A stretch of 64,000 nt of DNA from Dermacentor variabilis (taxonomy: Eukaryota > Arthropoda > Arachnida > Ixodida > Ixodidae): positions 257,100,615 through 257,164,614 of the forward strand of contig NC_134568.1 of assembly GCF_050947875.1 (NCBI RefSeq), read 5' to 3'. The translations under genes and the position numbers were made by a program. Positions within the stretch are counted from its first letter, which is position 1, and each line of letters opens with the position of its first letter. Below, in pieces: positions 46,943 through 60,400 of the stretch. Below the pieces are notes generated by a model. It saw only the letters and a list, made by a program, of their open reading frames with translations, did not search any database and was not told the DNA's origin.

Positions 46943-46976
46943 ATGGCGCGTTTTTCGCGAGCGAAAAACGCGCCAT
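46943..46976. repeat. Perfect 16-bp palindrome, 2-nt loop
   Basis: ATGGCGCGTTTTTCGC and its exact reverse complement are separated by GA. Confidence 0.85.
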
Positions 46977-47329
46977 GCGGTTCCAGCTTAATACAGGGTC
47001 CTGAATATCTGGCTGCTTGTGTTCAAAAAAAGATTTTGCAATTACCGCTGCACTGTTCTTGCTCAAATTTTGCAGAACGATCGCATTTTGTTCTCTGCTT
47101 CGTTTAGTATAACACTTGGCACGATTAGTCGCCTGTTTTTTAAGACAAAAATGAGAAACTGTTTTCGCCTATGGGAAAAAATGGCGTCTGAAAAGCCGGC
47201 CCTGGCACAGATTTGTGTCACCGCCTGCCGGCAGCAGCAGAAGGAGCTGCTGTCGCGTAAACGGCCGATTTCAAGATGCCGTTTCGTCTGCGAAGCAGCT
47301 CCTTCCTGCTGCTGCCGGGTCTAGTGCTG

Positions 47330-47820
47330 CTAATGCCTACCTACCTAATGCTTACCTGCTGCTGCCTAATCTCCTACCTAGGTTAAAAAAGAAGAAAAAT
47401 AAAAAAACGCGATGAATTCTCATAACCAAATTTTCTAGCTCCCTATTGAGAACTTTGTTTTTGTACGTGTCCGTCTTTCTGTCGTTTCCCTACTTTTCTT
47501 CCACCAGTCTTCCGATCGCCTCTTGCTAATCTGTATGGCAGAGATGATTGCTTTCCCTCGCTCTCGCTCAACCCAAGGGCTTCAAGGAGTTCAGTGGCGC
47601 CTAAATCGACCGCTGCGCAGATATATTCACATTCTAATAAAACATACTCCATCGTTTCCCTAGCTTTACCGCAGCAAGCACATGCCTCTTCTTCCTTCTT
47701 ATATCTTGCTTTATATGTGCGTGTTCTAACGCATCCTGATCTCGCTTCGAAAAGTAATTAGCTTCCCTTTGAGTTATCATAAATTGTTTCTTTCCTGATT
47801 TCGTTTTTTTCCTCTTAGGT
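47330..47820 (-). pseudogene. LINE 3' end with C-terminal zinc knuckle
   Basis: On minus the frames give CACCGKARETMEYVLLEC, the Cys-His knuckle near the C-terminus of several tick LINE ORF2 proteins, then an acidic tail (EALGLSESEGKQ) and a 3' UTR. Stops interrupt the upstream part. Confidence 0.6.
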
Positions 47821-48089
47821 AGTTACTCATGGCAGGTTTCCATTGGCGCCACCCACGATATTACTTCTGCAGCCTCTCATGAGTTTCCGCGCTTGACGTC
47901 CTTTGTTGCTGTGTTGCTCTCCCGTGACTCACCCTGCGAGTGTTAGCCAGCGCCACCACTCGCAAACCTTGGCGGCGGATGTGGAACATCCTTTCTGCCG
48001 CAGGCGTCACGAGCACGTGATCGTTTTTGGGTGAAGGTAACTTGGTACCTGAAGGCATTACTGTTGCCGGATTCGAGACCCTCGTTATG

Positions 48090-48430
48090 TAACGAACAAG
48101 AAGAAAAGGGGTTGACCAAGGGGCCCGATTTTTATTAATCGTATCATAAGAAGCCAACAAACAATGACACCAAGGACAACATAATGGAAATTACTTGCAC
48201 TTACTAATTGAATAAAGGAAATGATGAATTAATGGAAATGAAAGTGGATGAATAAACAACTTGCCGCAGCTGGGGAACGATCCCACGTCTTCGCATTACG
48301 CGTGCGATACTCTACCACTTGAGCTACTGCGGCGCCGTTTCCCCATCCACTTTCTTGCGTATTTATGTTTTACTACTAGGACTAATCCTGGGGGTGTTAG
48401 CGATCAGTATATATTTGCATGGTGTTTATT
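48090..48430 (-). repeat. tRNA-like interspersed repeat (SINE-type)
   Basis: It begins near AACGAGAAG...GGGGCCCGATTTTTATTAATCGTATCATAAGAAGCC (also present in part at 29625 and 7660). It contains a tRNA-like segment (48263-48333) flanked by GAAAGTGGATG (48239-48249) and its complement CATCCACTTTC (48346-48356). Confidence 0.65.
48263..48333 (-). tRNA. tRNA-like segment of the SINE (pseudo-tRNA)
   Basis: 71 nt fold as a cloverleaf on minus: a perfect 7-bp acceptor stem (GCCGCAG/CTGCGGC), a D-arm with GCTC/GAGT, and a 5-bp anticodon stem TCGCA/TGCGA with loop CGCGTAA. The T-loop is off consensus (ATCGTTC), one T-stem pair is lost, and position 33 is G instead of U. That argues against a working tRNA. 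Confidence 0.45.
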
Positions 48431-49076
48431 TTTCAGAAATAGCAGAAACACTTCCCCGTACCTTGAACTTAAGTTTATCCTGTTTCCCTGCATCCGCTGT
48501 CGTGTTAGTAGCGTTTCCTTGCCTTCTCACGTCACCTTTCCCTATCATCCCCTCCTCTCCCCCCTCGTATAGGAACTGCCTCTTCTCCCCCTTCTCTCTA
48601 CAGTTCTATCTATGTCCCCTCTGGACTCGCGTGTTAGTAGAAAGGTTAGCGCTGCAGTTTCTGCAATTCTTTTGAGGGTGGCCACGGATAATTACAGCTG
48701 TCAAGAGGCTAATGTGACCACGCCCAGGGAGTTCCAGAGGGCATTGTGCACATTCGACGCGGTGAGGGCCAAACGAGTTTCTCGCGTCGACTTTCCTCTC
48801 TGCCTTGCTCCTGTCATGTATACGCACGCTCTGAACCACCCGCCGACGCGGTGTGCCAGACAGCAGCAGCAACCGCAGCAGTAGCAGTGGGAAAGCCGAA
48901 GGAATGAGAAAGCTTCGCTGTCTTTGTGCGGTGCTCTGAGTTTTCTAATTTTTTTGGACATTTACGGTCAGCCTTGACGACGATTGACTAACAAGACATC
49001 GAGTGAAAATTCAGTGCTATAGGTACGGCGTTTCTTTTTTGGGGACCTGTCTATTACCCTGCCATTATACGGCCGC

Positions 49077-49111
49077 AATTGCCGCAAAGCAGTTCCTGCT
49101 TTGCGGCAATT
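49077..49111. repeat. Perfect 16-bp hairpin, 3-nt loop
   Basis: AATTGCCGCAAAGCAG and its exact reverse complement are separated by TTC, with a further partial CGGCCG pairing outside. Confidence 0.85.
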
Positions 49112-50228
49112 TTACGGCCGGCTGGTTTGCCAAACAATCCTGTCAACTTCTTTTTGCATTGGTCCCTGCTGGTTAGCTCCTCTTCGTGGTTTTCGTACCA
49201 CACCATTGCCGTGCTTCTTAGGTAGAACAACAGGTTAGCTTCATATAAGCGTAGGGTCCCATCTGTTCATTCAACTCACGCGTTCGTACATCGTCACTCA
49301 CTCCTATACGTCGCCGCCATCGGTCCCGCAGAAAGTTCCACGATCCTTGGGTTGCACAACCACAACCGAAGGTGACAGCGACGTAGCTGGCAACGGTGAC
49401 GTTGGAGGCGGTAACGACGTTGATCCCGCGTGCTCACCGTCGTTCATGGTGGGGACGGTGAGGCGATCGACGTCCACTGCGGAGCTCCGTTTCCAGCGGT
49501 GGTACTCAGCAGCTCCACCAATATGATACGGGGATGTTGGGAGTATAGAAAGACTGTATTTACAATATATACACAAGCAGAGTCAGTGTAATTAAAAATG
49601 ACTGACCAGCAACAACACGCAGCAGCCAGCGTCTCGCGATATTCTTCTTCCTTCCTCTTCTTTTGTCCTTCCGTAACAGTATGCACAAAGAAGGTCTCAA
49701 TTCCAAAAGATTATGATGCAGGTGGCATAGAGTATGAACAACTAAGAGCCATGAGACGCCGATCCGAAACAGTGTAACCAACGGAACAGAAGCTTAGAAG
49801 CGTACAAAAACGCTCAGAAAATTCAGTGTAATGCGCAGACACATGAAAAATTTAGGTAAACGGCACTGGCGCGATTTCTGCGGCACGCGCTGCCTCCTAA
49901 CACGTCTGTCCCGCGAATTTTTCTTGTAATTCGTTCTTTAAGCGGACCTGTAATAGAGAGCTTCCCATTTCGTGCTCTCGCTGTAGCTCGGGACACGTGT
50001 GAGATAACAGTTGCAGATAAATTTTGCGAGCTTATTTCGAGACCTGATTTTTCATCACGATGTGCAGAATTTGATAATTTAGTAGTGTTAGCTAAGCAGA
50101 AAATTACTGCTTGCTATTGGGCACAACATCCTCAATTAGATCATGCTTTCACATTAAGCGAGATTCAATGTGCAATTGCTTCATGTCGCCAAAAGTATGC
50201 TGCTGGGTCGGACGGCATTACGTACAAT

Positions 50229-51650
50229 ATTGGCGGCGAGGAGTTACGGAGTCGCCATCTATCGGAAGCGCCTCGCTGGCGTAGTATGAGGGATCACGCG
50301 GCGCGCTCCTCATAGGTTTGGCTTACGGCGCTCAATAAAAATACCACGCGGCAGCCCTCCTGGACATTTCTGTAAGTACTCTCAAAACGAGGGATTCTTT
50401 TTACTGTCAAAATAATAATCTTTGGCAAATTGAAAGCACAGAATCGTTTACAGACGCTATCTCTTTACCGAATATGTACAGTGCATGTAACTGCGCGTGG
50501 TAGCCGCGATGGAGTCTTCCGAACAGGCTTCTTGCGTGAAAGGTAGCCAAACGCTGAGAGTAAACTATGTGAGATATGTTGTTAGAGTGGGCTGTCCGTA
50601 TAACCAAATGGGGCATAACAGAATGAAGCCTCAATGCAGCGATCGCACGGGTTCGTAGCAACCGACTGCGCGTCTGCATGCATGTCCGCGCACAATGTTT
50701 TGCGTTCGCTGTGAGCCCGTTTTCGCGCCGTGCCATGAGCTTTAGGCCGCAGAATATGAGCATTTTACAGTATACAAGCAACCATTGTTGCGTGGGCGCT
50801 ATCAGAGCTGTTCAAAATAATTTCATTGTAGAGACTTCGACGCATACGGGGACTGTGATGTGCCGTCGCGACGATTCAATCTTTTTTTTTTCTTCTAAAT
50901 TCTCGGACGTTTCCATATTATTTCTCGAGATGCGTCGCACTGTATGTTTATCGGTGTTCTCAGCGTGCGATTCCCGCTGCTTCATTTTTGTAATCCAGTG
51001 CATTAATTCATAACACGTACAAACATGACCATATGCCATGCCTTTTTTAATGTGCGTCTTACCGCTTCCTTTCTATTCCAGTGAACTTGCCAGTATCTAT
51101 AGCATCGACAAGTTCATAGAACAAACCGTCATGACATTAGTCGGGCAGCGGACTCGGGCGAGCATCTCAATGCGCGTTTTCCGAACATCGCAGACCCGGC
51201 GCCGTAGCAGAAATCTTCCTCGCGTCTGTGCTTGCTGCATACCCGAGTTGTAGCCGATGACTGTTTGCCCGTTTTATGTTTCTCGAGCGAAGCTTCGCGC
51301 AGCTTCTTGTCCTGCGGCTACGTGTGAATAAGGCTGACACCGGGCTCCGTTGCGTACGTCCGGCACTGCGGCACCGAGCAGTAGCCTACCATGTTGCGCG
51401 CCTTCAAAGGCAGCCACTACCTATTCTAGTGCTTTCAAGCGTTGTAAAGGAGACACTCGAAGCGGGAAAATCTCGCCACTAAATGAGGACCGCAGCGTAC
51501 GAGGGAATTTAAACTCTCGTTTTCAGCTCGCTTCGGCGCTCTCGAAGCAGCCGACGCGGCCGCTATGTCCACGTGATCCCTAATAGCACGTCACGCCGGC
51601 GGTGGCGCGAGCTTTTCCAGTGGTGGAGCTCGAGGCCAATATATATGCTA
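50229..51650. mobile_element. ~1.4-kb insertion in LINE C, probable non-autonomous DNA transposon
   Basis: The LINE frame stops in ITYN at about 50228 and resumes with LGNLGPTGTNALFDIYNDL at about 51655. The insert starts TTGGCGGCGAGG and ends CCTCGAGGCCAA, a short inverted match; I recognise both flanks as a common tick repeat. No transposase is present, and the exact target duplication is obscured by AT repeats. Confidence 0.55.
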
Positions 51651-54600
51651 GGAAACCTCGGGCCGACAGGTACAAATGCTCTCTTCGACATCTATAACGA
51701 TCTATGAATAAAGAAACTGTACCTGACTCTTGGAAAGTCGCTCGAATCATCGCAATATTAAAACCGGGTAAGACGCCCTACCGCCCAGTTAGTTTGACAA
51801 GTTTTTTATGCAAAGTAATGGAGAAAATGATTGACGCGCGACTTCAGTGATGGTGTAATGAAACGGATGTGTTGTCCAAGTACTTAGCAGGTTTTAGAAA
51901 ACAGAGATGCACAATGGATGCAGCATTGAATATAGTACACTGTGTGGAACACGAACATGCACGTGGAAACTTGGCGATAGCAGTATTCCTAGACATCAAG
52001 AGGGCATTTGACACTGTTAGTCGCGTTCATGTTCTGCTAAGTATGTTAGAACTCGGAATATCTGTTATGTCCTTGCGATGGATTTCTGAATTTTTATCAG
52101 GTTACAAAATATTTGTTCAGACGGGTGAAGGAAAGAGTGCTGAACATGTTGTCAAACAGAGAGTACCACAGGGAAGCGTATTGATCCCTTTTCTGTTTAA
52201 CTGCGTCGTGGCTGATTTAACAAGAAGACTGCCATCACAGTTAAGATTTTCACAGTATATGTAGATGACGTGTGCATTTCGACATCTGGGTCTAATGCTC
52301 AATGACTTCAGATGGCATTGCAAGATGACAGAAATATCATTAACCAATTTTTGAGAGAGAGAGAGGAATGGTTCTATCACACGCAAAGTATTGCCCTCCA
52401 CTCGGAGGCAGTTAAAAATTTCACTCTTAATTTGGAAGGATACCCTGTAATGATTGTCGCACAGCATCGACATCTTGGCATAATACTTGATAGGCAGCTA
52501 TCCTAGGCAACCCGCATAAAAAAAACTCGAAAACGAGGTCAATACGATAGTGACTATACTTCGCAGACTTGCAGGCACGTCGTAGGGCGGAACAATATCG
52601 TCCATGCTGAATGTTTACAATGCATTAATACGACGAAAATTGCGTATTACACGCCAACCTACACGAACTTTCCCACACGTCAGAAGAGCGACTTCAAAGA
52701 CTTTTACCTAGAGGACTGCGCATATGTCTAGGAGTTCCACGAGAGATTTCTAGTTGTCTTGTAATAGCTGAGGCTCGCCGATCACCGTTTACCGTTATGA
52801 GAACTACAGAAACATGCCGATATTATTTCTGTCTTCAAACGCAGCATAAAAGCCACCCATTGGCTCTAGACATAATGAAACGAGATAGAAGTTATGTTTA
52901 TAAAGAAATTCGAGAATATCTTCATATATTGCCAAGAAATTATTTTTGGTACCCTGACGTCAAATATCCTCCATGGCTGCCTACACTTCCAAAAAATTGA
53001 ATTGTCAGTAGACGGGATATTCAGAAAAAGAGACATGTTCATTCCAGCTGATCAAGAGCTAGCACTTTACCAGATATATATGCAGTATTCAGGATAGAGA
53101 CATTTGTATACAGATGGCTCATGTACAGCAACCTCTTAAACTTTAGCATTCATTATACCGCACCTCAATAAACAAGAATAATTAAGTTATCTCGTGTGAC
53201 ATCGTCCACAACGGCTGAACTATTCGCAATCCTATGTGCGATAAAATTTATAACGTCAGTAAGAGATGCGCAAAAATGGGTAACTTTCATCGATTCACAG
53301 GCGGCTCTAACATCACTCTGCAGCACAAAAGGAAAAACAGTCAGTTATAGTATAATATACGAAACACTTAAAGACCTCACAGAGGCAAGCGAAGCAAGAA
53401 ATAGCATTTCAGTGGAAACCAGGTTATTGTATAACTTTCCTGGCAACACATCAACCGATGAAGCAGCACAAGTCCACCTCAAAGATGATGTGGTTCCACT
53501 CCCAATTTCAAAGAATGAATTACGCTGCATTATAAGGACAACGTCTTTCAAAATGTGTACAAATACATGGTTTGACAAGAACTCTAAGAGCTCGGATTTG
53601 TATCATATTTACCCGTTTATTCAATTCAAAATTTCATTGTCATTATACAGAAATATGCAAACCCTTATTCATCGATTAAGGCTAGGCACTGCTTGCACAA
53701 AATATTTCTTACATAGAATTGGCCGTGCGGAAACCCCCGAATGTGATTGTGGATTTGTAGATTAAGTATCATCACCTCCTTCTAGAGATTGCCCATATCA
53801 CGACACACCAAGACGCCGACTTAAATCAACCCTGAATACATTAGACCGCAGACCTTTAAGTTTAAAGAAACTTTTGGGTCCTTGGCCAACAACGGCCTTG
53901 CAGAAGAGCGCTTTAAAAGGACACTAAAGGCAAATACTAAGCCAAAGCTAAAGTGATAGATTAGTGCTCGAGGATGTATAAGGCGTGAATATTATAGCGA
54001 ACAGAGCCTTAATAATCGAGAAATTGAGGTTCATGTAGGACATGTTTAGGGATTCCCCGGGATATTCAAGTACCTGCTTGATGACGAAAGCCCTCCTCAG
54101 TAAAATTCTATCGTTAGTACTCAACTACTCGTTGCAGAAAACATCCTTGTATTGTATTACAAGATGAAATGAAGTGCTACTCGTCGAGTTCTGTTTCATT
54201 AAAAAAAATAATAACTGATTGAAATTACCCTTGACAACGACGCGGGCGGTCGAAAGGTTTCGTTTTCGCTCGACTCTGCGCCACCCACGCTTTTGCGTTT
54301 CAGTAGTTTCGTTATCGCGTATATATAGTGCTGCGCTGGTTTTGCTGGCTCGCGACATTCGCACAAACTGCAAGTAGCAAATAATTAAACTTCCATGTGA
54401 TGTCACGGGATGCCCGAACGGTCTGCGCCACTTGAACAAGCAACAGCTGCAGCGGCGAATCCACCGTTCTGTGTCGAAGCGCCGTGGTCACGTGCTAGCG
54501 CGCGCTTCTTTTTCTTTTTTTTGGTCCGTAGCAGACGCCGACGCCATTCCCGAGTATCGAGATCGCGCTTCGTTTGGTTTCCGGTGGCGGAGTTTTCGCG

Positions 54601-54654
54601 GGAAGCGCTTCGCTAGCGCTGGCACCGTTTACGTATTGCGGCGTTGCCTAGCCT

Positions 54655-54830
54655 ATATTGTGCTTATGGATGCAACATCCGAGGAGGCTATAGGGGAAAA
54701 GACTTTTCGTTATTCCATCCGAAGAAACAACGCGGCTCGCCGAAAGATTTGGCTGCACAGGATCGACCGGGCAAACTTTGAAAATGCGCGTGACCCGCGC
54801 CTTTGTGAGGATACTGGCCGTTTATCAGCT
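54655..54830 (+). pseudogene. THAP zinc-finger relic (frameshifted)
   Basis: One frame reads YCAYGCNIRGGYRGKDFSLF then HPKKQR; the next frame continues ARRKIWLHRIDRANF and RDPRLCED. Together they follow the THAP pattern (Cys pair, F-H/P, W, C) with an indel near 54735. The final His is not in place (CEDTG instead of CEDHF). No further transposase follows before the Gypsy insertion. Confidence 0.55.
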
Positions 54831-56168
54831 AGCAGTCACTCGTATTTTTTTTTTTTTCGGGCGATTTGGTGAGAAGCGCGAGCATCTGCAGCCTTTCTTC
54901 TCACTAAATAACGTTCAGCATGGTTGTAGTTGGAAACGTTCACTCGCTGCTACGAAAGCCGTGCTTCATGTTGTTAGAGCCTATAGCTGTTCACGCCTCT
55001 GATGCGGCAGGCTTCATTATGATGTTGCGGCACTCGTTTCGCTATAGTTGGAACCGTTGCTGGGCTCAGACACGAAAGTTGCGCTTCATATGTTAGTTCG
55101 ACCCGCCGTTCAGTGACGCGCATTGCTAAACGGCTTTTTTGTTTTTTTTTTTAGTTGGACTTCGCTGACGAACTCGAGACTAAAACGTCGGTTGTCATCG
55201 TTTGAGCCCCCACTCTTCATGCTACTCGCGGTGCAGGTCTAGCTTTTATGTAGCGCGCATTGGTGCACGTATTTGTAGTTGCGGTGTTGTTACCAAAGTC
55301 GGCAGTTACAGTGCCTATATAGGCACAGTAATAGCAGCAAAATCTTGAGTACACCATATCCTCGCGTATAATAAATCAGGATGCAGATATCCTGCTAAAC
55401 ACAGCCGAAATTATACTGGGTTCAAAGTTGTCGTGCAAATCTAAGCTGGTTGAAACATTTTTAACGCGGATAGGTCGGGTAAAAGAAACCTCTAACGAAG
55501 GGGCCCGCAATGATCTAGACCATTTTCAACGTTCGACGTTGATAAACTTATTATGGCCACGCACACAACGGGCTGACATATCAACATTTCTTATTTTCGA
55601 AATTTTTTGTGAAATGCCACGGTGTATATTTTCTTCCGTGTCTTGTATCATTTTTCAAAAAGTTGTTACATACCAAATCTTAGCTTATTCATCTTAGGAT
55701 CACTTCACCAAAGACCAATTTGAAAGCCAAATCCTTCGGAATTACGGCATCAAGAAATTAAGGCCAGATGCATTACCAAGCCTTCTTGCAGTACGGGTAA
55801 ACGCGCCTTTGACAGAAGATATTATGGAAGTAGTACACCACCATCGCTTAATATAAAGCCTAGAGCACACGTCTGTCTAAAAAAAAAAGTTAAAAGGTAA
55901 ATATCCGCATACAATGCGTATGTTCCAATTTCTCTTGAAGGCGTTGCAGTTCAAATGAAGCTGATCAAAAGGCACCGTTCACACCGCAATCGAAGTGATT
56001 GCAGTGGAAGGAGCTCCGATAAAGCAGTGCAACGTGGATCACGGCAGTTATTGGAGTAACTCATTTATGAACGCCTCCTGTCACACACGCAACAACCAAA
56101 TCCTCCAGGCGCGCAGTGCCGGCAGTGCACGGCGCGCCAAAGGGGGCGAACGTTGGGAGTGTCTGCTA

Positions 56169-56951
56169 TGTTTGGGATCGGACCGCTGGTACGATCTGTT
56201 GGGAACTCGGCGCTGACGCCCGTGGTTGTACCTGGGTCGCAAGCCCCAAGGGTAGCGTTGGCCTGGCGGCCTGGGGTACAACTGGAAGCATCCGAAGGTC
56301 CCGGCAAAGCATGAGTCGACTGGTAACAACGAAACAACTTGTTTATTTTAACATCGCAAAGAGTTGGCGGTCAGGTTTGACCGTAGTAGAGAGACGGGAG
56401 AGCACTTCACTCAACAGAAGAAATCGGAGCCCTCCTTTTGGCGTCCGGGGGCAGCTGTTTTTATACTCTCGCAGTTGAGGGCAAGAAGGAACCCCTCAAA
56501 AGACGAGCACGTGAATGTACAATGGGCTAATGGTGACGCACACTGTCGTAGCGATGCCGTAGCACCATGACGAGCACGATCTCGTAGCACCCTGTCGAGC
56601 ACGATCTCGTAGCACCCTGTTGTAGCGCTGCCGGTCGGGCACAATGACTGTAATGAGAGGATGGTCCCTGCTTTGGCATCGCCTGTTTCGGGCACAATGA
56701 CTGGAACGAGATCCCTGCTTTGGCATCGCCTGTTTCGGGCACAATGACTGGAATGAGATCCCTGCTTTGGCATCGCCTGTTTCGGGCACAATGACTGGAA
56801 TGCGAGGATGATCCCTAGGCGGTCGCATCGCCGCAGTCGCGCCTGGAAACACCTGGCGATGAGTGTTGCGGCGACGACGATCGGGCCAAAATGTCTGCCG
56901 CCCCGCCGCAGTCGCGCCGGCAAAACCACGTGTCGCATGCGAAACGCAACA
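56169..56951 (-). repeat. 3' LTR of the Gypsy element
   Basis: 783 bp, TG...CA ends. In element orientation: U3, a TATAAAAA box (56465-56458), poly(A) signal AATAAA (56348-56343), then U5. The U3 contains three 47-bp tandem repeats (56666-56806). I compared it line by line with the 5' LTR and saw no difference. Confidence 0.95.
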
Positions 56952-56952
56952 G

Positions 56953-57435
56953 ACCGCCCCGCCGGGGGAAGGAGATCCCGATGGACAGGGGACTGCATCC
57001 GCTGTCCGGAGGGATGTCGCTCGATGATGCTCATAACCGAAGTCGGGCGTCCCTCGACGTTTCTTGAGCGCAGCGCACAGAGAAGGCCTCGTTCTCTCGT
57101 TCAGGTTCGCACGGGACACTGCAAAGTGACTTCGGGAGAGTTCACATTTTTGTTCTCGTTCCCGGCAAGCGTTAGAACTACGCTGAAACTCAACCGCTCA
57201 GTCAGCAAGCACGGCACAACCCTCACTAAGCCCTGCCAGGCTCTTTCCCCTTTTTATACCACTGCCTAGTTCCTTGCAGTAGTCTAGCATCACTCAGAAC
57301 GCGTCCACAAATTGAAAAATTGCACTAGAAAGCATATCATCACTTTGAAACACTAAACAAAAGCAATATGTTAAAAAAATCCTGCCTCAGGAAGAAAAAC
57401 ATCAGTAACAAACAATTTTGAGGCTGATTCCTACG
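56953..57435 (-). other. Gypsy 3' untranslated region
   Basis: Non-coding sequence between the gag-pol stop and the 3' LTR. A G-rich GGCGGGGCGGTC precedes the LTR where a polypurine tract is expected, but it is not purely purine. Confidence 0.6.
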
Positions 57436-60400
57436 TTAGGGGCTTCGACTTAAGCCATCGGCGTTACCGTTGAGACTCCCCTTTTTGTAACGTACCTCAA
57501 AGGAATATTGTTGTAAAGCGAGGCTCCAGCGCAGGAGGCGGCCATTTTTGGGAGAGATGGTCTGCAGCCATTGGAGAGGGCAGTGATCCGTCTCAATGAT
57601 AAACCTCGAGCCGGCTAGATAGCATGACAATTTCTGAACGGCCCATACGAGACACGCACACTCTTTCTCGGTGGCGCTATACGCCTGCTCACGACTGGTC
57701 AGCTTACGACTAGCATACAGGACGGGGTGTTCTACTTCTCCATTTTCCCGTTGGCACAGTACAACGCCCATGCCTCGCTCACTAGCATCGCACTGAACAA
57801 TGAACCCTTTTGTATAGTCTGGCGATCGTAGCACAGGCTGGCTTGTTAGGGCACTCTTTAGGGCGCTAAAAGCTCTTTCCTTGGTCTCGTCCCAGACGAC
57901 TGTTTGAGGCTCTGTCTTTCTTAGAGCATCCGTCAGGGGAGCCGCGATATCAGAGTACCTAGGGATGTACCTCTGATAGTAGCCGGCGACACCCAAGAAC
58001 GACCGAATATCGGTCTTGGTGCGCGGTTGCGGAAAGTCTCGCACAGCGGCCACTTTTATTTCAGAGGGGCGGCGACGACCCTGACCAATCACGTGACCGA
58101 GGTAGACAACCTCGGCCTGTGCTATCTGGCACTTAGGAGCCTTGACTGTCAAGCCCGCTTCGCGCAGGCGGGTTAGCACTGCCCGCAAGTGTGCCATATG
58201 CTCAGACCAGGATGCGGAGAATATCGCTACGTCGTCTAGATACGGTAAAGCGAATTCTTGCTGTCCCCGTAACACTTTATCCATGAGGCTTGAAAAACAG
58301 TATGGCGCGTTCTTCAAACCAAAACTCAACACTTTAGGACGGAATGTTCCCATTGGTGAAATGAACGCCGCATACCTACTAGCCTCTTCTGTAAGTGGAA
58401 CCTGCCAATAACCCCTGACAAGATCTAGGGTGGAAATAAACTGAGCGCTACTAACTTTCTCAAGGCGCTCCTCGATGTTAGGGATCGGATAAATTTGATC
58501 CTTAGTGATGGAATTAAGCCTGCGGTAGTCGACGCAAGGACGAGGTTCCTTGCCCGGTACCTCAACTAAAATCAAAGGGGAGGTATAATCACTCTCACCT
58601 GCCTCAATAACACCGAGCTGTAGCATTTTCTTTACCTCAGCCTCCATAATATCGCTCTGGCGGGGTGACACCCGATACGCCTTGGATCGTACTGGCTCTG
58701 GGGAGGTAAGTTCTATATCATGAGTAAGTACCGAAGTCCTACCAGGCCTCTCAGAGAACAGACCTTGAAACTCTTGTAATAGCTGGTGTAGTTCGGTTTT
58801 CTGCTCAGGCGACAGCGGTGCTTTACTGATAAGGTCACTAATGACTTGACCGGTGTCTTCCCTGTTCGTCACTGAGCCTAGTCCCGGAAGCTCGACCGGA
58901 AGCTCTTCAGGAACGTTTACCATCATGCACACCACTGCTTCCCTTTGTCTATAAGGTTTGAGCAGATTACAGTGGTAAACTTGCTGTGCTTTCCGCTTTC
59001 CTGGCAGACTTACCACGTAGTTAACGTCCGACAGTTTCTGAACAATTCGTGCTGGGCCCTCCCACTGCACGTCTAGTTTGTTGTTTAGCGATGTGCGCAA
59101 TATCATGACCTCATCGCCAACCTCAAAACGACGGGCCCTGGCTGTCCGATCATAATAAACCTTGGCCCTCTGCTGGGCCTTTGTCATTGCTTCGCCTGAC
59201 AACTCCTGTGCCCTTCTTAAGCGTTCGAGGAGCTTAAGCACGTACTCCACCACGACTGGGTCGTCGCCCCTACCTTCCCATGATTCTCGAAGCATGCGAA
59301 GCGGAGATCGAAGCGAGCGACCGTACACCAGTTCAGCTGGCGAAAACCCCGTAGCCGCATGCGGCGCAGTCCTTAAAGCAAACATCACCCCAGGCAGACA
59401 CAGCTCCCAGTCAGTTTGATGTTCAAAACACAAGGCTCTCAACACGCGCTTCATGACGGAGTGGAGCTTCTCAACGGAATTCGACTGTGGGTGGTACACT
59501 GAGCTGTGTAACAGCTTTACCCCACACCTTTCGAGAAAAGTTGTCGTCAAAGCGCTAGTAAACACTGTGCCCTGGTCTGATTGAATTTCTGCAGGAAAAC
59601 CAACTCGCGCAAATATGGACAGTAGTGCATTGACTATCTCCACTGAGCTGAGTTCTTTAAGCGGCACTGCTTCAGGGAACTTTGTCGCTGGGCAGATCAC
59701 AGTCAAAATGTGTCTGTACCCCGTGGCTGTTACCGGCAGAGGTCCCACAGTATCAATAACGAGCCGTCTAAAAGGCTCCGTAATGATAGGTACCAATTTC
59801 AACGGCGCCCTCGATTTGTCCCCTGGTTTGCCCACCCGCTGACAAGTGTCACATGTCCTCACGAAATGGTCTGCGTCCCGAAAACACCCTGGCCAATAGT
59901 ACTCTTGCAAGAGACGGTCCTTAGTTTTCTTAACTCCTAGGTGTCCGGACCACGAACCCCCGTGTGACAAGCGCAACAGATCCTGACGATAGCATTGAGG
60001 CACGATCAGCTGATCGAACTCCACTCCTCGGCGGTCTAGATACTTCCGGTACAGGATTCCACCTCTTTCCACAAAACGCGCAGTTTTCCTGGCGATACCT
60101 TCTTTGACATTGCAGCGAATGTTTTCTAGGCTGCCATCCTTCTTTTGCTCGGCTATCAAAGCCGACCGGCTGACTTTTAGCAACCTATCAAGTCCGTCTG
60201 ACGTAGGCGCGATGAGCAAATCAGTAGATAGCTCTTCTAACTTTCCCGAATCGGGATTTTCCTCTCCAGTATCTGGCGCCTTTAACGTTACAGACTCAAG
60301 TTTATTCAGTTCCGGCGTGCTCGGAATATCAGATTGCTGCGCCTCTGACCCTTTTTCGTTGTTTGATAACGTTGGCCCCGCAACTACCGCCTTTGCAGCG

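Noticed and set aside
48263..48333. Functional tRNA gene
   Set aside because: The stems are good, but the T-loop is off consensus, position 33 is G, and the segment belongs to an interspersed repeat.
56666..56806. 47-bp tandem units that look like a repeat-spacer array
   Set aside because: The units are directly adjacent without spacers, lie in the U3 of an LTR and recur in the other LTR. They are promoter-region tandem repeats, not CRISPR.
56116..57269. Reading frames inside the LTRs (also 62187-63222)
   Set aside because: They occur in duplicate because the LTRs are identical. The peptides are repeat-derived and have no family match.
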